Positions 1-9,587 are shown, counted from the first letter of the stretch. The stretch is 64,000 nucleotides of DNA from Inhella inkyongensis (GCF_005952805.1 NZ_CP040709.1:2294001-2358000); one strand, 5' to 3'. Notes: a model not told the origin generated them from the letters alone. A program made the numbers and translations.

Positions 1-233
1 GCCTGCCCATCGCGCTGGCCAATAGCGCCGGCTACTGGTGGGGCGGGCGGCATCTGGGCCAATCGTTGCCGGGTGCGCAAGGATTCTTCTACCTTCCGGC
101 CCTCATCATCCTGATGCCGCTGAGCATGTTGGCGGCTCCGCTGGGCGCACGCTTGGCGCATGCCTTGCCGGTGGTGCAACTGCGTCGCGGCTTCGCGCTG
201 CTGCTGCTGGGCCTGGCGGCCTCAATGATTTAA
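1..233 (+). CDS. TauE/SafE (TSUP) family membrane transporter, C-terminal part
   Basis: Open at the left window edge, so only the last 76 residues are visible; the reading frame starts at base 3. The tail holds two hydrophobic segments separated by the charged loop GARLAHALPVVQLRRG, which is the usual C-terminal layout of TSUP-family proteins, predicted exporters of sulfite, sulfoacetate or related anions in the inner membrane. The TAA stop shares bases with the TAA stop of the convergent GGDEF gene. Substrate cannot be told from this fragment. Confidence 0.6.
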   Translation, partial: LPIALANSAGYWWGGRHLGQSLPGAQGFFYLPALIILMPLSMLAAPLGARLAHALPVVQLRRGFALLLLGLAASMI

Positions 234-1225
234 GCGCCGAAGGGAATGGCGGCTAGCACCACCTGGTTGCCGCCGCGCCGCTGGGCCTGCACCAGGGCGT
301 CTTGACTGGCCCGCAGCAACTCCTCGTGGCTGGCCGCCGTGTGCGGAAAGCTGGCCACCCCCATTGAGACGGACAACCCCAAGTCCGAGCCATCCATGGC
401 CACAATCTGCTGCGCACACTGGCGCCGCAGTTGCTCCATGCGCGAATGGGCCGTGGCCAGCCCAACGCCCGAAAGCAGCACCGCGAAATAGGGCTCACCG
501 AGCCGACAGGCCGCATCCATGGCACGGGTATTGGCGCGCAACAAGCGGCCCAGGGCTTCGAACAGACGCCGCCGCGCCTCGCCTTGGTCGGGCATGCTGA
601 GGGTCTGCGGAAGATCCACTGCGATCAGCACCAACGCAAATTCGCGATGCTCGCGGGTTGAGAGATCGATTTCACGTTGCAGCAGCTCATCAAACAGACC
701 GCGCTGCTGCAGGCCGGTGGCTTCATCTCGCCCGGAGCCGGCCTGGGCCTCACGGCGCATGGCCTCCATCTCGGTCTGATGCTGCTCAATCTGCGCCAGC
801 GCGCGCTGCAGATGCACTTCGCGGTGACGCTCTTGCGTGCGCTCAAACCAAGCCGTGGCCACATGGGCCGTCCCCATTGGCGCGCGCACCAAGGTGAACT
901 CCCGGCGCCGTCCGCTCAAGTCAAGCCGGTGCTCAGTGGCCGTCATCATGCCGCTCTGCAGCACCTGCAACTCCACCCGGCGCATGGCCGCAGCCTCGTC
1001 GGGCCGCATCAGATCGGTGTCGGTCGAACCCACCAGGCTGGACTCGCTGCGCTCGAACAAGCGATCCAGCCCTTCTGAGACTTGCACATACTTGCCGCTG
1101 GCCATCGCCTTCACGGACACCCACACACCCAGCGCTTCCAGCATCCGCCAAAAGCTCATCGCGCTGGCGGGCGCACCAGCTTCAAGCATCCAGTCGGGAA
1201 CAGGGGTGGGATCGGGCGAAGTCAT
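230..1225 (-). CDS. PAS-like/GGDEF protein with degenerate active site
   Basis: 331 residues. The N-terminal part (about 25-130) looks like a PAS-type sensor. Residues 130-165 form a Gln/Glu/Arg-rich probable coiled coil, and about 168-325 is a GGDEF fold ending in the typical SMGVASFP segment. Where active diguanylate cyclases read R-x-GGDEF, this protein has CRLGEPYFAVLL. The metal- and GTP-binding signature is therefore lost and no cyclase activity is expected. It may act as a c-di-GMP/GTP-sensing or partner protein. No membrane segment is seen. It converges on the TSUP gene with overlapping stop codons and is divergent from cpdB. Confidence 0.75.
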   Translation of the reverse strand: MTSPDPTPVPDWMLEAGAPASAMSFWRMLEALGVWVSVKAMASGKYVQVSEGLDRLFERSESSLVGSTDTDLMRPDEAAAMRRVELQVLQSGMMTATEHRLDLSGRRREFTLVRAPMGTAHVATAWFERTQERHREVHLQRALAQIEQHQTEMEAMRREAQAGSGRDEATGLQQRGLFDELLQREIDLSTREHREFALVLIAVDLPQTLSMPDQGEARRRLFEALGRLLRANTRAMDAACRLGEPYFAVLLSGVGLATAHSRMEQLRRQCAQQIVAMDGSDLGLSVSMGVASFPHTAASHEELLRASQDALVQAQRRGGNQVVLAAIPFGA

Positions 1226-1337
1226 CTGTTTTTGAGCGCGGAGCCAGCGCTCCGAGAGGAATAGAGGTCCAAGCCTGCGTGCAAGCAGTCTGCCATTGAA
1301 AGGCGACTTGTCTGGAGCTGGGCCTTAGGATGCCTGT

Positions 1338-3269
1338 GTGATTGTGACGGCAAGCCTGCGCCGTTTGGCGCCCCTCATTCTGGTGTTTTGGCACACTGCC
1401 CAGGCTCAGGTCCTCGATCTGCGCCTGTTGCAGACCGCCGACTTGCACATGCATCTGCTGGATCACGACTACAACACCGATGCGTCGAACCCACAGATCG
1501 GCCTGTCCCGGGTTGCCGCACTGATCCACCAGGCCCGCCGTGAACAGCCCAATCACCTGCTGATGGACAACGGCGACTTGCTGCAGGGCAGCGCACTCGG
1601 CGACTGGTGGGCGAAGCACAAGGGGCCCAAGACTCAAACGACGCCTGCCATCCATCCGGCTTACCGGGCCCTCAATGCCCTGCGCTACGACGCAGCCAAT
1701 CTCGGCAACCACGATTTCGACTTCGGGCTGCCATTCTTGCGGCACGCCGTGCGCGGTGCGCGCTTTCCGGTGCTGAGCGCCAATGTGATGGCGCCCGACT
1801 GCCAACGAGCCGCCTTCACGCCCACCGCCTTGCTGCCGCGCCGCTGGCGTGATCAAACGGGTCGCCTCCAATTGCTGCGCGTTGGCCTGGTGGGGCTGGC
1901 CCCGCCACGCAGCCTCAATCTGTTGCGTGAACAAATGCAAGGGCGGATCTGTGTGCAGGACGCCGTGCAAGCGGCACAAGACGCTGTGGCGGCACTTCGG
2001 CGTCAACGGGCCGATCTGATCATCTTGATCGCCCACAGCGGCATCGGCGTGCAAAGCGCCCCCTTGCAGGACAACGTTGCGCTCACCCTGGCGAACCTGC
2101 CCGGCGTGGACGCACTGCTGCTCGGTCACGCCCACGGCGAGTTCCCAGGCCCCAATTGGCCGGAAGCCGCCGGCCAGGATGCGGAGGCCGGGCTGCTGCA
2201 CGGCAAGCCGGCCGTCATGCCTGGGCGTTGGGGCAGCCATTTGGGCGTCATTGATCTGCGCCTTCAGCGACGGGCGGGTCGCTGGCAGGTTCTGTCTTCA
2301 AAAGTCGGGTTGCGACCGGTCTGGGATCGCGCGCAGCGGCGGCCGATGGTTGAGGCGGACCCACAAATCGCATCGCTACTGCAAGCGGAGCATCAGGCCA
2401 CGCGCCAATGGGTGCAGCAGCCCTTGAGCCGAACCCGCCAGGCGCTCTACAGCCACTTCGCGCAGGTGCAGGACAGCGCCCTGATCCAACTCATCAACAA
2501 CGCCCAACGCGAGCTGTTGGATCGGCTGCTTCAGCAGCCGGAACTGCAGCATCTCGCCAAGCTGCCCCGCCTGTCCGCGGCCTCACCCTTCAAAGCCGGC
2601 GGACCCTTGGGCTGGGGGCACTTCGTAGACATCGAACCCGGCCCCCTGGCCCTGCGCCATGCAGTGGAGCTCTACCCCTACCAGAATTACTTCAAGGTCC
2701 TGCGCGTCCGCGGCAGCCAACTCAAGGACTGGCTGGAAGCCAGCGCGAGTCAGTTCCACCAAATTGACCCGGCAGGCGCCGCAGAACAACTGCTGCTGCG
2801 CGAGGGGCAAGCCAGCTACAACTTCGATGTCATCGATGGCGTGAGCTATGAACTGGATCTGACCCAGCCTGCGCTATTCGATGACCAAGGTCAGCGCCGC
2901 AGTGGCCCAGGACGGGTACGCCATTTGCGCCTGCTGGGCCCCTCCGCGAAGCCAGTGGCGCCTGACGATGAATTCCTGGTGGCGACCAACAGCTATCGTG
3001 CGCGCGGCGGCGGCAGTTTTCCGGGGTTGGAACAGGCCGAAATGGTGATCGACTCCGCCCGCGAGAGCCGCAGCGTGCTGCTCGACTACCTGCGCGCTCA
3101 TCCCGAAATCGAAGCCCGCCCGGACTTCAATTGGCGCATCCAGCCCGTTCCCGGTATTCGTCTGCTGTGGCGCAGCGGCCCGGGCGGTCTTAGGCATCTA
3201 CCGGAGGCAGGATGGCTCGAACTGCGCCGCACTGAAGACGGCTCGGTGCTGTACACCCGCCCAGACTGA
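1338..3269 (+). CDS. cpdB: 2',3'-cyclic-nucleotide 2'-phosphodiesterase/3'-nucleotidase, periplasmic
   Basis: 643 residues from a GTG start, close to the length of E. coli CpdB. The first 23 residues form a signal peptide ending HTAQA before QVLDL. The metallophosphatase domain follows with TADLHMHLLDHD, MDNGDLLQ, GNHDFDFG and LLGHAHGEFPG, the metal ligands of the 5'-nucleotidase superfamily. The C-terminal substrate domain carries YPYQNYF and ATNSYRARGGGSFPG. The family hydrolyses 2',3'-cyclic nucleotides to 3'-nucleotides and then nucleosides in the periplasm, a scavenging role. It stands alone between two minus-strand genes. Confidence 0.92.
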   Translation: MIVTASLRRLAPLILVFWHTAQAQVLDLRLLQTADLHMHLLDHDYNTDASNPQIGLSRVAALIHQARREQPNHLLMDNGDLLQGSALGDWWAKHKGPKTQTTPAIHPAYRALNALRYDAANLGNHDFDFGLPFLRHAVRGARFPVLSANVMAPDCQRAAFTPTALLPRRWRDQTGRLQLLRVGLVGLAPPRSLNLLREQMQGRICVQDAVQAAQDAVAALRRQRADLIILIAHSGIGVQSAPLQDNVALTLANLPGVDALLLGHAHGEFPGPNWPEAAGQDAEAGLLHGKPAVMPGRWGSHLGVIDLRLQRRAGRWQVLSSKVGLRPVWDRAQRRPMVEADPQIASLLQAEHQATRQWVQQPLSRTRQALYSHFAQVQDSALIQLINNAQRELLDRLLQQPELQHLAKLPRLSAASPFKAGGPLGWGHFVDIEPGPLALRHAVELYPYQNYFKVLRVRGSQLKDWLEASASQFHQIDPAGAAEQLLLREGQASYNFDVIDGVSYELDLTQPALFDDQGQRRSGPGRVRHLRLLGPSAKPVAPDDEFLVATNSYRARGGGSFPGLEQAEMVIDSARESRSVLLDYLRAHPEIEARPDFNWRIQPVPGIRLLWRSGPGGLRHLPEAGWLELRRTEDGSVLYTRPD

Positions 3270-3286
3270 AGATTTCGGTCGACGGC

Positions 3287-3580
3287 TCAGACGTAGATGT
3301 CCAGCATCACCCCCGAGAGGCGCAACTGGGTCTGCAACACCCGCAGATTGGCGATGAACTGATAGGCCGCCGTGCGCTGCTCCACCAAAGAGCGCGCCAG
3401 ATCGGGGTCCTGAGCCTGCAACTGAAACTCACTGGCCGCTCCCTGGTTGATGTCAGCCCGCGGCTGCGCATCGGTGCGCACCAGCTTGGTCGAAGCCAGG
3501 GCCACATTATTGGCCGACGCCCGCAGCTTTTCCTGCGCGGCAGACAGTCCGGCCAGAGCGGTAGACAGTTCAACAGCCAT
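3287..3580 (-). CDS. Minimal flagellar basal-body-rod-like protein
   Basis: 97 residues. The start LSTALAGLSAAQEKLRASANNVALAST follows the N-terminal heptad plus ANN-x-A-N-x-x-T pattern of flagellar rod and hook proteins. The end (DPDLARSLVEQRTAAYQFI and then LQTQLRLSGVMLDI) follows their C-terminal helix. The large middle domain of FlgE/F/G is missing and even FlgB/FlgC are longer. No flagellar gene lies nearby. It may be a stand-alone rod-like assembly factor or a relic that is still in frame. The ATG at 3580 is the only good start. Confidence 0.6.
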   Translation of the reverse strand: MAVELSTALAGLSAAQEKLRASANNVALASTKLVRTDAQPRADINQGAASEFQLQAQDPDLARSLVEQRTAAYQFIANLRVLQTQLRLSGVMLDIYV

Positions 3581-3661
3581 GGGGTCAGACCCAAATCCTC
3601 AACGGGCCTTGATTATCCGCCTGCGATCGGTGCCAGCAATAGGCCCCTCCACATGGCACCA

Positions 3662-4573
3662 TCAACCCGCCACCGCCTCATAGGCTCCGTTCGAGACAAA
3701 GACCCGCACGCAATCCCCGCCTGTGGCCTTGGCCTCGCCGCAGGCCAGGGTGGCAGCCGCCATCACGGAATCCGGGGTTTCCAGGCTGGGCTGCAGCAGC
3801 ACCACGCCGATGCTCCCCTTGACCCGAGCCCGATGCAGACCCCAGCGCAGCCGGTAGGCCGCAATGGCGGCGCGGATCTTCTCGGCCACGATCTCAGCGT
3901 AATGTTGATTGCAGTCCGGCAGCAACACCGCAAAGCGATCCTTCTCAATGCGCGCCACGGTGTCCGAGGCCCGCACTTTGGCCTGTAGCAACTGCCCCAC
4001 GCCATAGAGGAAGTGGTCGGCGGTATCCATGCCCATGCCGGTGACGATCTCGCCGAACTTATCCAGGTCCAGCCACAGCACCGAAACCGGCTCGTTGCGG
4101 CGGCTGCCTACATGGTCGGACAGACGACGCTCGAACTCGCGCCGATTGGCCAACTCGGTGACCGGGTCGTGCTTGGCGGTCCAGGTCGGGGCCAGGCGCG
4201 CCGCGCGCGCTGCGGTCACATCCTCGACCACCCACATGGCCTCGCCCCTCGGCTGCTGCCAGTCCACCGGGCTGGCAGTCAGCTTGCCCCAGAAGCGGCC
4301 GCCATCGCGACGCACCAATTCAACTTCTTCGGTCATTGCCTGGCCGCTGCCAAAGGAGGCCTGCAGACGTTCGCTGACTGCGCTGTGGCTCGCATCCGAC
4401 ACAAACACCGTCCGCGTGGGCTGTTTGCTGAGGTCGCTGTCGTCGCCATGCGCGAACAAGTGGTTGAAAGGCTCACTGACCGAAGTGAACTGACCTTGGT
4501 CCACAAAGGCCACACACAGGGGTGTGCGCACCATGATGGCTTGCAGACGGGCGGAATGCTGGGGATCGGTCAT
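3662..4573 (-). CDS. PAS-GGDEF protein with degenerate active site
   Basis: 303 residues from the ATG at 4573, which is preceded by TGGAGC at good spacing; an in-frame start 30 bases upstream is less likely. A PAS domain covers about 5-130 (GGRFWGKLTASPVDW is typical of its core). A GGDEF domain follows with HDPVTELANRREFERRL and LWLDLDKFGEI. The active-site loop reads RIEKDRFAVLLP instead of R-x-GGDEF, so catalysis is unlikely. It is the second inactive-looking GGDEF protein within 4.5 kb. No membrane segment is visible, so it is probably a soluble signalling or regulatory protein. Confidence 0.75.
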   Translation of the reverse strand: MTDPQHSARLQAIMVRTPLCVAFVDQGQFTSVSEPFNHLFAHGDDSDLSKQPTRTVFVSDASHSAVSERLQASFGSGQAMTEEVELVRRDGGRFWGKLTASPVDWQQPRGEAMWVVEDVTAARAARLAPTWTAKHDPVTELANRREFERRLSDHVGSRRNEPVSVLWLDLDKFGEIVTGMGMDTADHFLYGVGQLLQAKVRASDTVARIEKDRFAVLLPDCNQHYAEIVAEKIRAAIAAYRLRWGLHRARVKGSIGVVLLQPSLETPDSVMAAATLACGEAKATGGDCVRVFVSNGAYEAVAG

Positions 4574-4667
4574 GGGGGCTCCAGACAGGGTCAACACGGT
4601 CAATCTTCACCGAAGAGCGCGCCGGGTCAAGCGGCGCTATCCCTCAATCGTTCGGATTCAAGGGCAC

Positions 4668-6134
4668 TCACTCGGCCAATTCCTCAGGATGCGGTGGTGC
4701 AATCGCCTCCGCCCAGTCCACCAAAGCTTCCAGGAGCGCTTGGCTGGCCTCGTCCTCATGCTGCGCTTGCAAGGCGTCCAGACGGTCCAGATAGTCCGCC
4801 AGCGGCAGCCCGCCGCCCTCGCCGTCATGCAGGCGTCGCGCACGCTGGGCCAGCCAGCGAGCACTCTCCTCCGGGCTGAGGCCCTCTGCATGATGGCGGG
4901 CGCGGAAGCGCCACAGCAGTTCATTCAGCCGCGCATCGCTGAAATGAACCCGCCCCTCGTGCACCCGCTGCGCCAACTGGCTGGCACTCCAGCCACGCAC
5001 CTGCACCAGCAGCTTGCGGTCGCCCTCGCCCACAAAGCCGCCATAGAGGTTGGCTTCCGGGTCTGGCGGCGCCTGATCACCCGGGGGGGGCGCAAAAACC
5101 TCGTCCCACAGCCCAGCCAGCAAGCTCCCCTTGGCGCGCAGCTGCTCGGCATGTTGGAGTTGCTGCGCGACATCGATGCCCCAGTGCTGGGCGCGCGCCG
5201 GGCTCAGGGTCTGCAGGCTACTGACCACGAAGGGAGACTTGTTGACGTGGATGGTCTTGATCGGCAGCCGCGTCACGCCCTCTGGCAAGTCCGCTTGGCG
5301 GACAAATAGACGGGCTCGAATGGCATCGGCCCGCAAATCAAACAGCTCGCCGGGATCGCTGGCCAGATCCCACACGATCAGCTCGTTCTTGTTGCGCGGG
5401 TGGGTGGCCAGCGGCCACACCAGCGCCAGGCAACCGCGCTCCACGCCGTACATGCCCGAGACATGCAGCAGAGGTCGCGGCTGTGCCCCCACCTCGGCCC
5501 ACACGGCGTCCTTGCGGCGCAACTTGAGCGCGAAATCAAAGAGCTTGGGCTGGCGCGCGCGGATCAGCCGCGCCAGGGCGATGGTTGCCCGGACATCCGA
5601 CAAAGCATCATGCGCCGCCTCGTGCAACAGACCATTGGCCTTCGAGAGGCGCTCCAGCTTGAAGCTGACCCGACCGTCCTCGCCCACCGGCCATTCAATG
5701 CCCTCGGGCCGCAGAGCATGGGCCGCGCGCACCAGGTCCAGCAGGTCCCAGCGCCCACAGTCGTTCTGCCACTCACGGGCATAGGGGTCGATCAGATTGC
5801 GCCAGAACAAGTGGCGCGTGAACTCGTCGTCGAATCGCAGGGTGTTGTAACCCACGCCCACCGTACCCGGCTGGGCCAGCTCGCGCTCGATCAAGGCCGC
5901 GAACTCGGGCTCGGGCAGCCCGCGCTCCTGGCAGAGCTGGGGCAGGATGCCCGTCAATAGGCAGGATTCGGGGTCGGGCAGTCGGTCGTCCAGGGGCTGG
6001 CAGTACTGCATCACCGGCTCGCCAATCTCATTGAGCTCGGCATCGGTGCGGATGCCGGCAAACTGGGCCGGTAGGTCAAGCCGGGGCGAGCGGCCAAAGG
6101 TCTCGTAGTCGTGCCAGAAAAAGCTCAGGGACAT
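4668..6134 (-). CDS. sbcB: Exodeoxyribonuclease I
   Basis: 488 residues (E. coli ExoI has 475). The start at 6134 gives the expected MSLSFFWHDYETFG, which carries the first acidic pair of the DEDDh exonuclease site. GYNTLRFDDEFTRH follows, and HEAAHDALSDVRATI supplies the later His/Asp residues. SH3-like and helical ExoI C-terminal regions follow. The enzyme degrades single-stranded DNA 3' to 5' in recombination and mismatch repair, and interacts with SSB. It is divergent from the PBP gene with a 43-bp gap. Confidence 0.92.
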   Translation of the reverse strand: MSLSFFWHDYETFGRSPRLDLPAQFAGIRTDAELNEIGEPVMQYCQPLDDRLPDPESCLLTGILPQLCQERGLPEPEFAALIERELAQPGTVGVGYNTLRFDDEFTRHLFWRNLIDPYAREWQNDCGRWDLLDLVRAAHALRPEGIEWPVGEDGRVSFKLERLSKANGLLHEAAHDALSDVRATIALARLIRARQPKLFDFALKLRRKDAVWAEVGAQPRPLLHVSGMYGVERGCLALVWPLATHPRNKNELIVWDLASDPGELFDLRADAIRARLFVRQADLPEGVTRLPIKTIHVNKSPFVVSSLQTLSPARAQHWGIDVAQQLQHAEQLRAKGSLLAGLWDEVFAPPPGDQAPPDPEANLYGGFVGEGDRKLLVQVRGWSASQLAQRVHEGRVHFSDARLNELLWRFRARHHAEGLSPEESARWLAQRARRLHDGEGGGLPLADYLDRLDALQAQHEDEASQALLEALVDWAEAIAPPHPEELAE

Positions 6135-6177
6135 GGGCTCAGCATAATCCCAGCCCTTTCCACTCGCGGGAACGCCC

Positions 6178-8397
6178 TTGCTGCGACGCTTGCTGATTTG
6201 GGTGCTGGGCCCCGTGCTGGCCCTCACCATGATGGGAACGCTGGCGGCCGCCTTTGTCTGGCAGCAACTGCCCAGCCTAGATGCCCTGGCCGACTACCAA
6301 CCTAAAGAGCCGCTGCGCGTGCTGTCGGCCGATGGCGCTTTGCTGGGTGAATTCGGCAGCGAACGACGGCGCTTCGTGCCGCTGGCGCAGATCCCCAAGC
6401 CCCTGCAGAACGCCCTGCTGGCGGTGGAGGACGTGGACTTCTGGCAGCACCCTGGCCTGGACTTCTCCGGCATGCTGCGTGCGCTCTGGCACAACCTCTG
6501 GCATGAGCGGCCCCAAGGCGCCTCCACCATCACCCAGCAACTGGCCCGGGACATGTACCTGAGCAAGAAGCAGATCCTCAGCCGCAAGCTGGTGGAAATG
6601 CTGCTGGCGCTGAAGATGGAACGAGAGCTGGGCAAGGCCAAGATCCTGGAGGTCTACATGAACCAGATCTATCTGGGTCATCGGGCCTATGGCTTTGCGG
6701 CGGCGGCCGAGCGCTACTTTGGCAAGCCCTTGGCGCAACTGGACACCGCCGAGATTGCGCTGCTGGCCGGCTTGCCGCAAAACCCCGTGCATGTGAACCC
6801 GGTCGTCAACCTACCGCGCACCCTCAAGCGCCAGCAACATGTGTTGCAGCGCATGGTGGCCGTGGGCTTGATCGACGCCGCACAAGCTGAGCGCGCGCGC
6901 CAGCAGCCGCTGCGCCTGCGGCCCGTCAACCCCTTGAGCGGCACCGCCGATCACGCGCTGGAGATGGTGCGCGCCGAGCTCTTTGCCCGCTTCGGCGAGG
7001 AGGTCTACACCCGCGGCCTGACCGCCCACACCACGCTGCTGGCCGCCGAGCAGCGCGCCGCCCATGCGGGCCTGCGCCGGGCGCTATGGGCTTTGGAGCG
7101 CCGCCAGCCCTATCGCGGCGCCGAGGAAGGGCAGGCCGATCTGGACGCCGACGGCGACATTCCCGACGCCGCGTTTTCCGAACACCCGGACTTGGACGAA
7201 AGCCGCGCCGGCATCGTCGTGGCGGTCAGCCGCGATGGGCTGGATCTGCAACTGCGCGATGGCCGGCGCATCCAGCTCGAAGGCAGCGCTCTACGCCCCG
7301 CCCTGCCCTTCATCGGCGCCCAGGTGCCGCTGGATCGCCGCATTCAGCGCGGTGCCCGGCTGCGCGTGCAGGAACTCGGACCGGGTCGCTGGATCCTGGT
7401 GCAACGTCCGCAGGCCGAGGGCGCGGTCGTCAGCCTGGACCCGCGTGACGGCAGCCTGCGCGCCCTGGTGGGCGGCTTCGATTTCCAGCGCTTGCAGTTC
7501 AACCACGCCACGCAGGCCTACCGCCAACCCGGTTCGAGCTTCAAGCCCCTGGTGTACTCGGCCCTGATCGAGCAAGGGGCCAACGGCGCCACCCAGGTCA
7601 GTGACCAGCCCATCCAGATTGGCGATTGGCAGCCTCGCAACCACGATGGTCAGTACGAGGAGTCGATCAACTTGGCCGACGCCCTGGCTCGCAGCAAGAA
7701 CATGGTCACCATCCGCCTGGTGCAAGAAATGGGGCCTGAGCGCGTGCGCGCCTGGAGCGGGTTGTTCGGCCTAGAGGCCGATCGCCAACCTGCCAACCTC
7801 ACCCTGGCCCTGGGTTCCGGTGCCGCCACGCCTTTTCAGATGGCCAGCGCCTATGGGGTGTTTGCCAGCGGTGGTCAACGCCACCCCACCCGCTTGATCA
7901 CCGAAGTGCGAGACGCAAAGGGCGCACTGGTGTTTCAGGCCCAAGCGCAGCCCCCGGCCCAGGCGATCTCGCCACGCAACGCCTTTGTCACGGCGCAGCT
8001 TCTGCACGGGGTGATGGCGCGCGGCACCGGCGCCAAGGCCAGCCAAGCCCTGCAACGCAGCGATCTGTACGGCAAGACCGGCACCACCAACGACGCCGTG
8101 GACGCCTGGTTTGTGGGCTTTCAAGCCGAACGGGTGGCCTCGGTGTGGATCGGTTACCCACAACCGCGCTCATTGGGCGATCGCGAAAGCGGCGGCGGGC
8201 TGGCCCTGCCCGTGTGGGTGGATGTCATGCGGGTCGCCTTGAAGGCGACGCCCCTTGCCCCTCTGCAACCGCCAGACGATGGGCTGGTGGCCCAGGACGG
8301 CACGTGGCTGTATGAAGAGTTCGCCGGAGAGGCTGCCTTGAAAACAATCGGCCAGCCTCCCAGCGCCGCATCCGCCCCGGCCTCTAGCGCTTTTTGA
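6178..8397 (+). CDS. mrcA: Class A penicillin-binding protein 1A
   Basis: 739 residues from a TTG start that puts MLRRLLIW before one membrane anchor (about 5-28); GGGAA precedes it. The glycosyltransferase domain shows EDVDFWQHPG, GASTITQQLARDMYL, RKLVEMLLALKME and LLAGLPQNP. The transpeptidase domain has the acylated serine motif SSFK, then SKN and KTGTTND. An OB-like insert lies between the two. The protein polymerises and cross-links peptidoglycan on the outer face of the inner membrane. It is shorter than E. coli PBP1A (850), mostly at the C-terminus. Its last 14 bases overlap the convergent KAS III gene. Confidence 0.9.
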   Translation: MLRRLLIWVLGPVLALTMMGTLAAAFVWQQLPSLDALADYQPKEPLRVLSADGALLGEFGSERRRFVPLAQIPKPLQNALLAVEDVDFWQHPGLDFSGMLRALWHNLWHERPQGASTITQQLARDMYLSKKQILSRKLVEMLLALKMERELGKAKILEVYMNQIYLGHRAYGFAAAAERYFGKPLAQLDTAEIALLAGLPQNPVHVNPVVNLPRTLKRQQHVLQRMVAVGLIDAAQAERARQQPLRLRPVNPLSGTADHALEMVRAELFARFGEEVYTRGLTAHTTLLAAEQRAAHAGLRRALWALERRQPYRGAEEGQADLDADGDIPDAAFSEHPDLDESRAGIVVAVSRDGLDLQLRDGRRIQLEGSALRPALPFIGAQVPLDRRIQRGARLRVQELGPGRWILVQRPQAEGAVVSLDPRDGSLRALVGGFDFQRLQFNHATQAYRQPGSSFKPLVYSALIEQGANGATQVSDQPIQIGDWQPRNHDGQYEESINLADALARSKNMVTIRLVQEMGPERVRAWSGLFGLEADRQPANLTLALGSGAATPFQMASAYGVFASGGQRHPTRLITEVRDAKGALVFQAQAQPPAQAISPRNAFVTAQLLHGVMARGTGAKASQALQRSDLYGKTGTTNDAVDAWFVGFQAERVASVWIGYPQPRSLGDRESGGGLALPVWVDVMRVALKATPLAPLQPPDDGLVAQDGTWLYEEFAGEAALKTIGQPPSAASAPASSAF

Positions 8398-9505
8398 CGA
8401 TCACGCTGCCGATCGAATAGCCGGCACCAAAGGAGCAGATCACACCCAGGTCGCCCTGGGCCAGATCACCGCGGTGCTGGTGGAAGGCAATGATGGAGCC
8501 GGCAGAAGCGGTATTGCCCCATTCATCCAGGATCAGGGGCGCCACCTCCGAGCCGGCCTCGGCGCCCACCAGCTTCTTGATGACCAGCTGGTTCATGCCC
8601 AAGTTGGCCTGGTGCAGCCAGAAGCGCTTGACCTGAGTCGGCGCAATGTCCAACTGGCCCAAATGCGCCTCAATGTGCGCGGCGGCCATCGGGACGACTT
8701 CCTTGAAGACCTTGCGCCCTTCCTGACGAAAGGTCTTGTCGCGTTCTCTTCCGTTGCTGTCTTCGCAGCGGTTCATGAAGCCGAAGTTGTTGCGGATGTT
8801 GTTGGAGTACTGGGTCACCAGCTGCGTACCCAACACATCCCACTGTTCGGCGCTGACGGCCGTGTCGGCGCGCTCCACCAGCACCGCCGTGCAGGTGTCA
8901 CCAAAGATGAAGTGGCAATCCCGGTCCCGCCACTCCAAGTGAGCGGAAGTGATCTCGGGGCTCACCACCAGGGCGCAGCGGGCACTGCCCACCTTCACGG
9001 CGTTCACCGCCTGCTCGATGCCGAAGGTGGCCGAGGAGCAGGCCACATTCATATCGAATCCATAGCCCTTGGCACCCAAGGCGGCCTGGATCTCGCAGGC
9101 CATGGCCGGGTAGCCGCGCTGCATATTGGCCGCCGCGCAGTACACGGCGTCAATCTCGCTGGGGTCGCGGCCGGCGGCGGCGCAGGCCTGGCGCGCGGCT
9201 TCGACAGCAATCTCGGCCATCACGGAGAGCTGATCGTCGGAGCGCGCCGGAATCTTGGGATACATGCGCGCCGGGTCCAGCACGCCGTCCTTATCCATCA
9301 CATAGCGGTTCTTGATGCCGCTGGCTTTTTCAATGAACTCCACGCTGGAGGGCTGCAGGGCCACGACCTCGCCAGCGGCGATCTCGGCCGCATGCTCGGC
9401 ATTGAAGCGCTCGACATAGGCGTTGAAGCTGGCGACCAACTCGGCATTGGAAATCTGATGCGGCGGGCGATAGAGCCCGGTGCCGGTGATGACGGCTTGG
9501 TACAT
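8384..9505 (-). CDS. Beta-ketoacyl-ACP synthase III (FabH-like)
   Basis: 373 residues from the ATG at 9505, with AGGAC upstream. The thiolase-fold catalytic residues are visible: Cys in NVACSSATFG, His in WLHQANLG and Asn in EWGNTASAGS. It is about 55 residues longer than E. coli FabH, with extra sequence early in the protein, a type seen in betaproteobacteria beside classical FabH. It probably condenses acyl-CoA or acetyl-CoA with malonyl-ACP. Whether it primes fatty acid synthesis or a specialised acyl chain is not shown. It is divergent from valS. Confidence 0.85.
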   Translation of the reverse strand: MYQAVITGTGLYRPPHQISNAELVASFNAYVERFNAEHAAEIAAGEVVALQPSSVEFIEKASGIKNRYVMDKDGVLDPARMYPKIPARSDDQLSVMAEIAVEAARQACAAAGRDPSEIDAVYCAAANMQRGYPAMACEIQAALGAKGYGFDMNVACSSATFGIEQAVNAVKVGSARCALVVSPEITSAHLEWRDRDCHFIFGDTCTAVLVERADTAVSAEQWDVLGTQLVTQYSNNIRNNFGFMNRCEDSNGRERDKTFRQEGRKVFKEVVPMAAAHIEAHLGQLDIAPTQVKRFWLHQANLGMNQLVIKKLVGAEAGSEVAPLILDEWGNTASAGSIIAFHQHRGDLAQGDLGVICSFGAGYSIGSVIVKKR

Positions 9506-9587
9506 GGGGTGTCCTTGATTCCTGAATGCGCGGCAGTTTAGTGAGCCTCCCCCCCGGCTCACGGGGGGTTTCACCGTAGACCCTCCC

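Noticed and set aside
9541..9568. Two mutually exclusive hairpins upstream of valS (GTGAGCC/GGCTCAC versus C-run/G-run) that look like an attenuator
   Set aside because: They lie upstream of the likely -10 box at 9588, so they would not be in the valS transcript, and only three T follow the G-run.
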